DNA of 7,339 nt from Flavobacterium psychrophilum (GCA_020720185.1 DYPB01000096.1:1-7339); one strand, 5' to 3'; counted from the first letter of the stretch, positions 1 to 6,656 are shown. Made by a program: numbers and translations. Notes: a model not told the origin generated them from the sequence alone.

Positions 1-736
1 TCAATTCTAATAATTTTGCATATTTCAAAAAACTTGCAAAAGCCGATAAAATACTCCAAATAAATCCTTGATAACCATTCATAAAATTGAGTTGAAAAAT
101 ATAAACTCTAATAAAATCATACGGGAATTTTAATATCGGTTTCAATTTTGAAGTTTTTTTCCCTTTTTCAAATAAAAACTCACCACTTAAAAAGGCATAA
201 TTTATTTGTTTTCGCACTGCCGTTGATAAATCTGAAACTGTATAATGAAGCATTTCGTTTTCTAAATTTTCAATTGTTCCATCAATCTCAATCGTTTCGT
301 GGACTTTATTACTATTAAAATTGCCTTTATTTTTATTAAAAAGCCTTAAGATAGGCTTTTTATTTTCGCTACCGTAATTAAAAATTTTATTTAGAAAAAC
401 ATGTGTTCTAGGTATTTTATAACCTGAAACTTTATCTGAAAAAATATTCTTCTTAATCTCTTCAATCAATTTATCCGACAAAACTTCATCGGAATCAAGC
501 GAAAAAACCCAATTATTTTCAGTTTTCTGTAAAGCAAACTGTTTTTGTAATCCAAAATTTTCAAACTTATTGTAAAAAATTTTTGCGTTAAACTCTTTAC
601 AAATTGCTATTGTATTATCTGTACTTCCAGAGTCAATAACAACAATTTCATCTGCCCAAGATAGTTTTTCCAGACATTTGGCAATAATTTTTTCTTCGTT
701 ATAAGTTATTATAAATACAGAAATCTTTGTGTTCAT
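1..736 (-). CDS. WaaE/LgtF-like family 2 glycosyltransferase, 3' end cut by window edge
   Basis: This GT-A fold glycosyltransferase is predicted to move a sugar from a nucleotide-sugar donor to a lipopolysaccharide core or related surface glycan at the cytoplasmic face of the inner membrane. The frame starts at ATG 734-736 and stays open for 245 codons to the left edge with no stop. The N-terminus has the family opening ISVFIITYNEE (residues 5-15), the nucleotide-binding DSGSTD (35-40), a GLQKQFAL stretch (62-69) and the metal-binding DSDE (81-84). A KVHE motif lies near residue 143. The DSGSTD, QKQFA and D-x-D-E combination is typical of the WaaE/KdtX and LgtF glucosyltransferase group, whose members are about 250 residues, so only a few residues should be missing. 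A hydrophobic, aromatic C-terminal part (about 205-240) may associate with the membrane. The gene begins 14 bp after the neighbouring glycosyltransferase and is probably co-transcribed with it. Donor and acceptor cannot be read from the sequence. Confidence 0.88.
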   Translation of the reverse strand, partial: MNTKISVFIITYNEEKIIAKCLEKLSWADEIVVIDSGSTDNTIAICKEFNAKIFYNKFENFGLQKQFALQKTENNWVFSLDSDEVLSDKLIEEIKKNIFSDKVSGYKIPRTHVFLNKIFNYGSENKKPILRLFNKNKGNFNSNKVHETIEIDGTIENLENEMLHYTVSDLSTAVRKQINYAFLSGEFLFEKGKKTSKLKPILKFPYDFIRVYIFQLNFMNGYQGFIWSILSAFASFLKYAKLLEL

Positions 737-750
737 ATATTCACATCTTA

Positions 751-1566
751 TTATAAATTAGTATTTAGTCCATTTTCAATATAAGTAATTTTATTTCTTT
801 TATTAAAATTACGAATCTCATAATTTATTTGCCAAGTTTCAGGTGTGGCATAACTGCGTTCATGGTCAAGATGCAAGCATACTGCCGTATATCGTATCTG
901 TTTGGATAACAATCCATTATTAAATAATCGTTCGCCTAATTCTCTATCCAAACCACCATATTTCATATCCTGATTAAAACCATTAATACTAATAATATCT
1001 TTTTTAAATCCAGAGGAATTATGACCATTCCAAGTTTTCTTTGTTGGTGTAATCCAATTTAAAAATTGAGCTAAAATTTTTAGTTTTATCAATTTTGATA
1101 GTTTAAAATTTAATCTTAATCCTGACTTTCTAAGCCATATAATCTCAAAACATTTCTGATCTAAAATATCATCTTCTGAAATTATTTTCGAAACTTTCAT
1201 TGGTAATTTAAAATATCCACCTGATAGAAAATATCCTTCTTCCTTGTTTTTTAAGTGATTAGCTATAAAATCTTTTCTCGGAATACAATCTCCATCCGTA
1301 AAAATTAAGTACTCACTACTGGTTTTTAAAATAGCTTTATTAATAATTTTTGTTTTCTGAAAACCATTATCTTCATGCCAAACATGTACTATTGGATGTT
1401 TAAATTTTGACTTAAATTGAGGTAACAAGTTTTTTGTCAAATTATTAGAGCCATCATCGGCAATAACAATTTCAAAATCCTGCTCGGTTTGAACGCTATA
1501 TCCGATGAGTACTTTTTTTAACCACTCTTCAGCATTATATGTAGATATTATTATAGAAACTTTCAT
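751..1566 (-). CDS. Family 2 glycosyltransferase with C-terminal Glyco_transf_7C-type domain
   Basis: This 271-residue protein is predicted to be a soluble or peripheral GT-A glycosyltransferase acting on surface polysaccharide or glycolipid at the cytoplasmic membrane. The N-terminus has VSIIISTYNAEEW (residues 3-15), DDGS (37-40) and the metal-binding DGD (91-93). The C-terminal half has WNGHNSSGF (179-187) followed by GGLDRELGERL (204-214), the pattern of the galactosyltransferase-like C-terminal domain (Glyco_transf_7C) found in chondroitin-polymerase-like and many Bacteroidota glycosyltransferases. No membrane segment or signal peptide is evident. The start at 1564-1566 is supported because the conserved beta strand begins at residue 3. 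It lies 45 bp downstream of the sirtuin gene and 14 bp upstream of a second glycosyltransferase, in the same direction, which suggests one operon. The exact sugar and linkage are unknown. Confidence 0.9.
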   Translation of the reverse strand: MKVSIIISTYNAEEWLKKVLIGYSVQTEQDFEIVIADDGSNNLTKNLLPQFKSKFKHPIVHVWHEDNGFQKTKIINKAILKTSSEYLIFTDGDCIPRKDFIANHLKNKEEGYFLSGGYFKLPMKVSKIISEDDILDQKCFEIIWLRKSGLRLNFKLSKLIKLKILAQFLNWITPTKKTWNGHNSSGFKKDIISINGFNQDMKYGGLDRELGERLFNNGLLSKQIRYTAVCLHLDHERSYATPETWQINYEIRNFNKRNKITYIENGLNTNL

Positions 1567-1611
1567 TTGACAATCAGTTGGGAAAAATACTAATTTTTAT
1601 CAATAATTAAT

Positions 1612-2298
1612 TCATTTTCGCAATTCTTTTTGTAAAATTTTCATTCCTTCTGATGCTATATTTTCTATAACTGTTACAGAATTTTGTAAATCATATACAA
1701 TTGCTGGTTTTGGATCAATATAATAAATAGGTGTGCTTTGATTAGTAAAATTGATTAAACTTGATGCTGGATATACCTGCATTGATGTTCCTATAATTAT
1801 CAGAATATCAGCATTTTTAACTATTTCAATTGCCTCGTTTATTGCTGGAACATCTTCGCCAAACCAAACAATAAAAGGACGAAGTTGATTATTATTATGA
1901 TCTAAATCTCCAATATTCAAATCAGTCGTCCAATCTAAAATATAATTTTTATCAACCGTACTACAAACTTTTAATAACTCCCCATGAAGATGTAAAACTG
2001 ATTGACTTCCTGCTTTTTCGTGCAAATTATCTACATTTTGAGTAATAATTTGAACATCAAAATAATTTTCTAATGCAACTATAATTAAATGTGCCTCATT
2101 TGGTTTTACTTCCTGTAATTGTTTGCGGCGTTGATTATAAAAATCTAAAACTAGCTTTGGATTTTTAGCAAAACCTTCTGGTGTAGCAACATCCATAACA
2201 TTATAACCTTCCCACAATCCATCACTATCACGAAAAGTTTTAATACCGCTTTCGGCACTAATTCCTGCTCCAGTTAATACTACTAATTTCTTTTTCAT
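1612..2298 (-). CDS. cobB: Sir2-family NAD-dependent protein deacylase (class III sirtuin)
   Basis: This cytoplasmic sirtuin should remove acyl groups from protein lysines, using NAD+ and releasing nicotinamide and O-acyl-ADP-ribose. Visible motifs are the NAD-binding GAGISAESGIKTFR (residues 10-23), TQNVDNLHEKAG (86-97), catalytic His105 in LHLHGEL, LRPFIVWFGE (139-148) and GTSMQVYPASSL (170-181). Tyr54 and Arg57 in FYNQRR match the Tyr-x-x-Arg pair that in E. coli CobB and human SIRT5 binds succinyl or malonyl lysine, so desuccinylase activity is plausible. The four zinc-ribbon cysteines of most sirtuins are absent: the segment between His105 and LRPF has only Cys112. From memory, this also occurs in other Bacteroidota sirtuins and is not evidence of a broken gene. 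Length (228 residues) is normal for bacterial class III enzymes. It is the first gene of the minus-strand unit, divergent from trmH. Confidence 0.95.
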   Translation of the reverse strand: MKKKLVVLTGAGISAESGIKTFRDSDGLWEGYNVMDVATPEGFAKNPKLVLDFYNQRRKQLQEVKPNEAHLIIVALENYFDVQIITQNVDNLHEKAGSQSVLHLHGELLKVCSTVDKNYILDWTTDLNIGDLDHNNNQLRPFIVWFGEDVPAINEAIEIVKNADILIIIGTSMQVYPASSLINFTNQSTPIYYIDPKPAIVYDLQNSVTVIENIASEGMKILQKELRK

Positions 2299-2310
2299 TC
2301 TTCAAATTCT

Positions 2311-2339
2311 AAAAGATATAATTTTGTATTTTTGCCAAA
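2311..2339 (-). promoter_or_regulatory. Possible promoter of the sirtuin-glycosyltransferase unit
   Basis: Read on the minus strand, TTTG (2339-2336) is followed after 17 bp by TATCTTTT (2318-2311), which matches the Bacteroidota -7 consensus TAnnTTTG in all but the last base. Transcription would begin roughly 5-8 bp upstream of the sirtuin ATG. It overlaps the opposing trmH promoter. The match is imperfect and the region is AT-rich, so this is only a candidate. Confidence 0.35.
2319..2334 (+). promoter_or_regulatory. Promoter of trmH: two abutting TAnnTTTG elements
   Basis: TAATTTTG (2319-2326) and TATTTTTG (2327-2334) each match the Bacteroidota -7 element TAnnTTTG exactly and sit end to end. 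The second one ends 16 bp before the ATG at 2351. Transcription from it would begin near 2340, giving a leader of about ten bases. That would exclude the upstream in-frame TTG at 2324-2326 as a start. No good -33 TTTG is visible at the usual distance upstream. Confidence 0.6.
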
Positions 2340-2350
2340 TATATAAAAAA

Positions 2351-3004
2351 ATGATTGATTTAGCTTATTTATCTTATCTCGAAGATTTTTTGACTGATAA
2401 TAGAAAGGAACGATTTATTGAAGTTTTAAAAACCAGAACAAATCATTTTACGGTTGCCGTTGAAGATGTTTTCCAGTTACACAATACTAGTGCAGTGATG
2501 CGAAGCTGTGAAGTTTTTGGTGTTCAGCAAATTCATATTATTGAAGAGCGATTCGGGAAACGAATTGATAAAGAAATTGCAATGGGAGCACAAAAATGGG
2601 TCGATGTAAATAAATATGAATCGGCAGAAAATTGTATAGAAACTTTAAAAAATAAAGGCTACCAGATAATTGCAACAACTCCACATGAAAATGATTGTTT
2701 GCTTGATGATTTTGATATTTCAAAACCATCAGCACTTTTTTTCGGAACTGAAAGAGATGGACTATCACCAGAAATAATTGAAAAAGCTGATGGTTTTTTG
2801 AAAATTCCAATGGTTGGTTTTACTGAAAGTCTTAATATATCAGTATCCGCAGCAATTATTATTCAAAATTTAACCGAACGACTTCGAAAATCAGATATTG
2901 CTTGGCAATTATCAGATGATGAATTATTAGAAAAGAGATTAGACTGGGCAAAAAACTCAATAAAAGATATCAAACGAATAGAAAAACGGTACTATAACCT
3001 ATAA
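2351..3004 (+). CDS. trmH: tRNA (guanosine(18)-2'-O)-methyltransferase, SpoU/TrmH family
   Basis: This 217-residue cytoplasmic SPOUT enzyme is predicted to transfer a methyl group from S-adenosylmethionine to the 2'-OH of G18 in the tRNA D-loop. The three SpoU motifs are present: HNTSAVMRS (residues 44-52) with Arg51 as the expected catalytic arginine; FFGTERDGLS (130-139); and IPMVGFTESLNISVSAA (152-168), which forms the trefoil-knot cofactor site. MGAQKWVDV (78-86) is typical of TrmH proper rather than RlmB or TrmL. It has no N-terminal L30e-like domain, consistent with TrmH. I start it at ATG 2351. The longer frame from TTG 2324 would add nine residues but begins inside the predicted promoter. 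The aldehyde dehydrogenase follows 11 bp after the stop, so the two are probably co-transcribed. Specificity for Gm18 is inferred from overall resemblance; another tRNA 2'-O-methyltransferase activity is possible. Confidence 0.9.
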   Translation: MIDLAYLSYLEDFLTDNRKERFIEVLKTRTNHFTVAVEDVFQLHNTSAVMRSCEVFGVQQIHIIEERFGKRIDKEIAMGAQKWVDVNKYESAENCIETLKNKGYQIIATTPHENDCLLDDFDISKPSALFFGTERDGLSPEIIEKADGFLKIPMVGFTESLNISVSAAIIIQNLTERLRKSDIAWQLSDDELLEKRLDWAKNSIKDIKRIEKRYYNL

Positions 3005-3015
3005 ATAAAAACGGA

Positions 3016-4365
3016 ATGTTTCAATCCATTAACCCATTTTCGCAACAAATAATTGCCGAATATAAAATTCTAACTCAAACAGAATTAGATAAAAAACTCG
3101 AATTATCTGCCAAAGCTTTTAAAAACTGGAAACAAACATCGTTTGATGAACGAGCTTATAAAATGCTAAAATTAGCAAGTATTTTAAGAGAAAAAAAACA
3201 TGATTTAGCTTTATTAATTACTGCTGAAATGGGTAAAATTTTACCAGAATCATACTCAGAAATAGAAAAAAGTGCTACAAATTGTGAATTTTATGCTGAA
3301 AATGCTGAAAAATTTCTGAGAGATATTGTTTATGATATGCCAATTAAAGCATTGTCTGTTTATGATCCAATGGGTGCTGTATTTGCAATTATGCCCTGGA
3401 ATTATCCATTTTGGCAAGTAATCAGATATGCCGCACCTGCAATTATGGCTGGAAATGTATCTATTTTAAAACACGCTCCAAATGTAATTGGATGTGCCAA
3501 AGCAATTGAAAAATGTTTTCTCGAAGCTGGATTTCCTGAAGGGGTTTTTCAGGAAATAACTATTGATATTCAGCAAGTTGAACATGTTATTAGCAACGAT
3601 ATTGTTTGTGGAATTACACTAACAGGAAGTGAAAAAGCAGGTAGCTCTGTTGCAGCATTAGCAGGAAAACATATTAAAAAATCAATTTTAGAACTTGGAG
3701 GTTCCGATGCTTTTATTGTTCTCGACGATGCTGATATTGATAAAGCTACATCGGTTGCTACTCAATCTAGAATGACAAATTCAGGTCAAGCTTGTATATC
3801 TGCCAAAAGGTTTATTGTTACCAATAAAATAGCCGATGAATTTAATGATTTATTTGCAAAAAAAATTAAAGAACTTCAGCAAGGAAACCCTATGCAAACA
3901 GGTATTAATATTGGTCCATTAGCAAGAATCGATTTAGCAAATAAATTAGCAGCACAACTCGAAAAATCATTAGAACAAGGTGCAAAATTAATAGTAGGAG
4001 GGAACCAAAATAATTGCAATTTTCAACCAACTTTAATTGATTTTGTAGAACCTAATAATATTGCCGTTCTTGAAGAAACTTTTGGACCATTAGTAACAGT
4101 AATGAGAGCTAATAATCAAAATGATGCCATCAAAATTGCAAATAATCATCGATATGGCTTGGCGGCATCTATTTGGTCCGAAGATAGAGAGAATGCTTAT
4201 AAAATAGCACGAAATATTGAAGCTGGAAATGTATATATCAACTCATTAGTTCGATCGAACTCTCAAATTCCGTTTGGAGGAATTAAAAAATCAGGTTACG
4301 GAAGAGAATTATCCGAAATTGGCATAAAAGAATTTATGAATATGAAATCATTAATTATTGGGTAA
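3016..4365 (+). CDS. sad: Succinate-semialdehyde dehydrogenase, Sad/YneI type
   Basis: This 449-residue cytoplasmic aldehyde dehydrogenase is predicted to oxidise succinate semialdehyde to succinate with NAD(P)+, the last step of GABA breakdown or a bypass into the TCA cycle. Catalytic features are intact: Asn129 in [10 protein letters not shown], Lys152 in [12 protein letters not shown] (cofactor binding), the general base Glu226 in [12 protein letters not shown], nucleophile Cys260 in [12 protein letters not shown], and EETFGPL (353-359). The KHAPN and LELGGSD wording matches E. coli Sad (YneI), an NAD-dependent enzyme, better than GabD, so I favour that subgroup. Length is slightly below the usual 455-465, mostly from a short N-terminus; INPF at residues 5-8 supports this start. 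It follows trmH by 11 bp. No GABA aminotransferase or transporter is nearby, so the source of its substrate is unclear, and other short-chain aldehydes cannot be excluded. Confidence 0.88.
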   Translation: MFQSINPFSQQIIAEYKILTQTELDKKLELSAKAFKNWKQTSFDERAYKMLKLASILREKKHDLALLITAEMGKILPESYSEIEKSATNCEFYAENAEKFLRDIVYDMPIKALSVYDPMGAVFAIMPWNYPFWQVIRYAAPAIMAGNVSILKHAPNVIGCAKAIEKCFLEAGFPEGVFQEITIDIQQVEHVISNDIVCGITLTGSEKAGSSVAALAGKHIKKSILELGGSDAFIVLDDADIDKATSVATQSRMTNSGQACISAKRFIVTNKIADEFNDLFAKKIKELQQGNPMQTGINIGPLARIDLANKLAAQLEKSLEQGAKLIVGGNQNNCNFQPTLIDFVEPNNIAVLEETFGPLVTVMRANNQNDAIKIANNHRYGLAASIWSEDRENAYKIARNIEAGNVYINSLVRSNSQIPFGGIKKSGYGRELSEIGIKEFMNMKSLIIG

Positions 4366-4472
4366 TTCCTAAAACCTTTATTCGATTAATCATAAAACTA
4401 ATCAATTGTTAAATTATATTTTTTGATTTTTTTATTATAGGTAGGTTCTATAAATTAACTGATATATTATGC
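4366..4472. other. AT-rich gap after the dehydrogenase gene; only a weak terminator candidate
   Basis: This part of the 215 bp gap has no coding sequence. AATCAA (4400-4405) can pair with TTGATT (4423-4428) across a 17-base loop, followed by five T residues (4429-4433). A six-pair stem with one G-C pair is too weak to call a terminator with confidence, but it is the best end signal visible for the trmH-dehydrogenase transcript. Confidence 0.25.
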
Positions 4473-4480
4473 TAACTTTG
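4473..4480 (+). promoter_or_regulatory. Promoter -7 element of the carbonic anhydrase gene
   Basis: TAACTTTG matches the Bacteroidota -7 consensus TAnnTTTG exactly. Transcription would begin near 4486, leaving a leader of about 95 bases before the ATG at 4581. No clean -33 TTTG is seen at the normal distance. This is the only exact consensus match I noticed in the gap. Confidence 0.5.
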
Positions 4481-4487
4481 TTTGATA

Positions 4488-4505
4488 CAATAACTCCGAT
4501 TATTG
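4488..4505. repeat. Perfect inverted repeat at the predicted transcription start of the carbonic anhydrase
   Basis: CAATAA (4488-4493) and TTATTG (4500-4505) are perfect reverse complements separated by the six bases CTCCGA. The site begins within a few bases of the predicted transcription start. It could be an operator half-site pair or a weak 5' hairpin. With only one G-C pair per arm it may be chance in such AT-rich DNA. Confidence 0.3.
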
Positions 4506-4580
4506 CAAACAATCATTATTATTATAAATTTTAAAACATATAACAATAGAACACAAAAAATAATATAAATATAATACAAA

Positions 4581-5258
4581 ATGAAAAGTATAAATAAAGA
4601 AATACAAACAAATATAAGCCCTATAAAAGCTTTAGAATTATTAGAAGAAGGTAACAAAAGATTTATTAATAACCTAAAAGCCCACAGAAATTTATTAGAA
4701 CAAGCTAATGATACCAGAGATGAACAATGGCCTTTTGCCATAATATTAAGTTGTATTGACAGCCGTACTTCTGCAGAATTAATTTTCGACCAAGGTTTAG
4801 GAGATATCTTTTCTGTTAGAATTGCAGGTAATATTATCAATACTGACATTATTGGTAGTATGGAATTTGCCTGTAAAGTGGCTGGTTCTAAACTAATTGT
4901 TATTCTAGGACATACTAAATGCAGTGCCATAAAAGGAGCTTGCGACCATCTAGAAATGGGTAGTTTAACCGAATTACTATCTAAAATTCAACCTGCAATT
5001 TATGAAGAAAAAGAAACCCTAACTAATAGAGATTCTTCTAATTATAGCTTTGTTGAAAATGTTGCTACAATAAATGTAAAACGAAGTGTTAAAAGTATCA
5101 TTGAACGAAGCTACATTTTAGAACAAATGATTGAAAGCGGAGCTATTGGAATTGTTGGTGCCATGCATAATATTGAAACTGGAAAAGTTATTTTTTATAA
5201 AGATTCAAATTTTATAAAAGATAACACAAACACTAAATTTTATAAAGAAGATTTTTGA
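4581..5258 (+). CDS. Beta-class carbonic anhydrase
   Basis: This 225-residue zinc enzyme is predicted to interconvert CO2 and bicarbonate in the cytoplasm, supplying bicarbonate for carboxylases and buffering pH. The beta-class active site is complete: Cys58, Asp60 and Arg62 in SCIDSRTSAE, and His111 and Cys114 in LGHTKCSA. VRIAGNI (79-85) and the GSMEFA helix (92-97) are also family hallmarks, and GAIGIVGAMHNIETG near residue 190 is the usual C-terminal strand region. The N-terminal helix ALELLEEGNKRF (17-28) is typical and supports this start. No signal peptide is visible, which argues for the cytoplasm. It has its own predicted promoter and a strong terminator and so looks monocistronic. 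The 95-base leader is nearly all A and T. No SulP-type bicarbonate transporter is adjacent. Confidence 0.95.
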   Translation: MKSINKEIQTNISPIKALELLEEGNKRFINNLKAHRNLLEQANDTRDEQWPFAIILSCIDSRTSAELIFDQGLGDIFSVRIAGNIINTDIIGSMEFACKVAGSKLIVILGHTKCSAIKGACDHLEMGSLTELLSKIQPAIYEEKETLTNRDSSNYSFVENVATINVKRSVKSIIERSYILEQMIESGAIGIVGAMHNIETGKVIFYKDSNFIKDNTNTKFYKEDF

Positions 5259-5276
5259 CACTAATAAATAGTTATT

Positions 5277-5314
5277 AAAACCGTAAAAAGCAAAAGTTTT
5301 TTACGGTTTTTTTT
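5277..5314 (+). terminator. Rho-independent terminator after the carbonic anhydrase gene
   Basis: The arms at 5277-5289 (AAAACCGTAAAAA) and 5298-5310 (TTTTTACGGTTTT) are perfect 13 bp reverse complements around an eight-base loop (5290-5297), and the T run continues to 5314. It begins 19 bp after the carbonic anhydrase stop. The A-tract and T-tract arms could make it work in both directions, but no gene arrives from the other side. Confidence 0.88.
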
Positions 5315-5324
5315 AATATTATTT

Positions 5325-5344
5325 TTTGTTAATATTTGTTAATA
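5325..5344 (+). repeat. Tandem 10 bp direct repeat, candidate response-regulator box
   Basis: TTTGTTAATA occurs twice with no gap (5325-5334 and 5335-5344), a spacing of one DNA helical turn. OmpR/PhoB-family regulators bind as head-to-tail dimers to direct repeats spaced 10-11 bp, often of (T)GTTA or TTTACA type. The repeat lies about 40-60 bp upstream of the predicted transcription start of the kinase-regulator operon, the usual place for an activator. That the operon's own regulator binds here is inference. Confidence 0.5.
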
Positions 5345-5368
5345 TTTTTTTTCTATCCGTAATTTTAC

Positions 5369-5376
5369 TAAATTTG
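5369..5376 (+). promoter_or_regulatory. Promoter -7 element of the two-component operon
   Basis: TAAATTTG matches TAnnTTTG exactly. It ends only five bases before the ATG at 5382, so transcription would start at or within a few bases of that ATG. The nearest TTTG upstream (5335-5338) is about 30 bp away, much too far for a normal -33 element, which suggests a weak promoter that needs an activator. Confidence 0.5.
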
Positions 5377-5381
5377 AATTT

Positions 5382-6647
5382 ATGAAAATGAAAATCAACA
5401 GAATAAATATCGTAATTCTTTTAGGACTAATTGCTATCATTGGTATTCTTGTAGCTCAATTATTATGGACTAAACAAGCTTTTACTATTGAAGAGCGGAA
5501 GTTTAGTCAGAAAGCTCATATTGCGTTACTTGAAGTTGCAAAAAAACTTTATCAAGGAAACAATCAAATTTTACTTACCGATAGCCCTGTTAAGAAAATT
5601 TCTAATGATTATTACATTGTAAATATAGAAAATGATTTTGAACCAGATGTTTTAGAATTTTATTTAAAGTCTGAATTTAAAAAAATAGGTATCATTACTG
5701 ATTTTGAATATGCTATGTATAATTGTCAAAGCGATGAAATGGTTTATGGAAACTACATATCACAAAATGACAATTCCAGTAAAAACAAAACTATCAATTT
5801 TCCTAAACATAAAAACCTTATTTACTATTTTGCAGTTCGTTTTCCTAACGAAACTAACTATTTATTCAATTCCTTACAGTTTTGGGTTTTTCTTTTTATT
5901 GCCCTAATTATTATTTTATTAATATATGTTTATTCCATTTTTATTATTTTACAACAAAAAAAGTATTCTGAATTACAGCGAGATTTTATTAATAATATGA
6001 CACACGAATTTAAAACGCCATTATCTTCTATTTTAATTGCCTCAAATTATTTATTGCAACAAAAAGAAATTAGTAATGATGATAAATTATACAAATACAC
6101 CAATATAATTATCAAACAAAGTAATAATTTGAATAAACATATAGAAAAAATTCTAAATCTTGCAAAAGTAGATAATGCTCCGTTAGAATTAAACAAAAAA
6201 AGCATCAATATTTTACCTATTATTCAAGATGTAATTGAAAACATACAACTAAAATACGAGTTTTCTACAATTTCAGTTATTTCAGAAAATAATAGTTATT
6301 TTATTAATGCTGATGAATTTCATTTTACAAATTTGGTTTATAATTTAATTGATAATGCCATCAAATATTCTGAAAATAAACCCATTATTAGTATCAAAAT
6401 TTTTGAAAATAAAGATACCATAAAGCTTGAATTTATTGATAATGGTATTGGAATATCTGTAAAAAATATCCCTTTTATTTACGATAAATTTTATAGAATT
6501 GAATCTCAAAAATCTAACGAAGTCAATGGATTTGGATTAGGTTTATATTATGTCAAAAAGATTTGCGATTTGCACCATTGGAAAATTATTGCAAAAAATA
6601 ATACAATAGAAGGAATTAATATTACTGTTTTAATTACTAAAAAATAA
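5382..6647 (+). CDS. Membrane sensor histidine kinase, RprX-like
   Basis: This 421-residue inner-membrane kinase should sense an unknown signal, autophosphorylate and pass the phosphate to the regulator encoded next. A transmembrane segment at about residues 9-29 is followed by a periplasmic sensor of roughly 135 residues with one cysteine (Cys115) and no recognisable fold, then a second transmembrane segment at about 166-190. I see no HAMP domain; a short linker (QQKKYSELQRDF) leads directly to the HisKA helix with phospho-accepting His208 in MTHEFKTPLSS. The ATPase domain is complete: N box NLIDNAIKYS (Asn321, Asn325), G1 DNGIGIS (353-359), F box YDKFYRI and G2 GFGLGLYY (383-390). The layout and the first helix resemble RprX of Bacteroides. 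ATG 5382 and ATG 5388 are both possible starts, and the predicted transcription start falls almost on the first. The regulator gene starts nine bases after the stop, so they form one operon. Confidence 0.94.
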   Translation: MKMKINRINIVILLGLIAIIGILVAQLLWTKQAFTIEERKFSQKAHIALLEVAKKLYQGNNQILLTDSPVKKISNDYYIVNIENDFEPDVLEFYLKSEFKKIGIITDFEYAMYNCQSDEMVYGNYISQNDNSSKNKTINFPKHKNLIYYFAVRFPNETNYLFNSLQFWVFLFIALIIILLIYVYSIFIILQQKKYSELQRDFINNMTHEFKTPLSSILIASNYLLQQKEISNDDKLYKYTNIIIKQSNNLNKHIEKILNLAKVDNAPLELNKKSINILPIIQDVIENIQLKYEFSTISVISENNSYFINADEFHFTNLVYNLIDNAIKYSENKPIISIKIFENKDTIKLEFIDNGIGISVKNIPFIYDKFYRIESQKSNEVNGFGLGLYYVKKICDLHHWKIIAKNNTIEGINITVLITKK

Positions 6648-6656
6648 TAAATAGCT

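Noticed and set aside
2324..2350. Upstream TTG start giving trmH nine more residues
   Set aside because: The TTG is inside the predicted promoter, upstream of the likely transcription start, and the added residues have no counterpart in the TrmH family.
2538..2810. Open frame of 90 codons on the minus strand
   Set aside because: It lies wholly inside trmH on the opposite strand, has no recognisable domain, and trmH is confirmed by its motifs.
4381..4433. Terminator after the dehydrogenase gene
   Set aside because: The possible stems (GATTA/TAATC and AATCAA/TTGATT) are only five or six pairs and mostly A-T. They are noted as a weak candidate but not called.
4472..4930. Open frame of 152 codons on the minus strand
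   Set aside because: It overlaps the conserved zinc site region of the carbonic anhydrase on the opposite strand. Its hydrophobic C-terminal part is just the complement of the AT-rich leader.
5704..5907. Open frame of 67 codons on the plus strand
   Set aside because: It lies inside the histidine kinase in another frame and has no features of its own.
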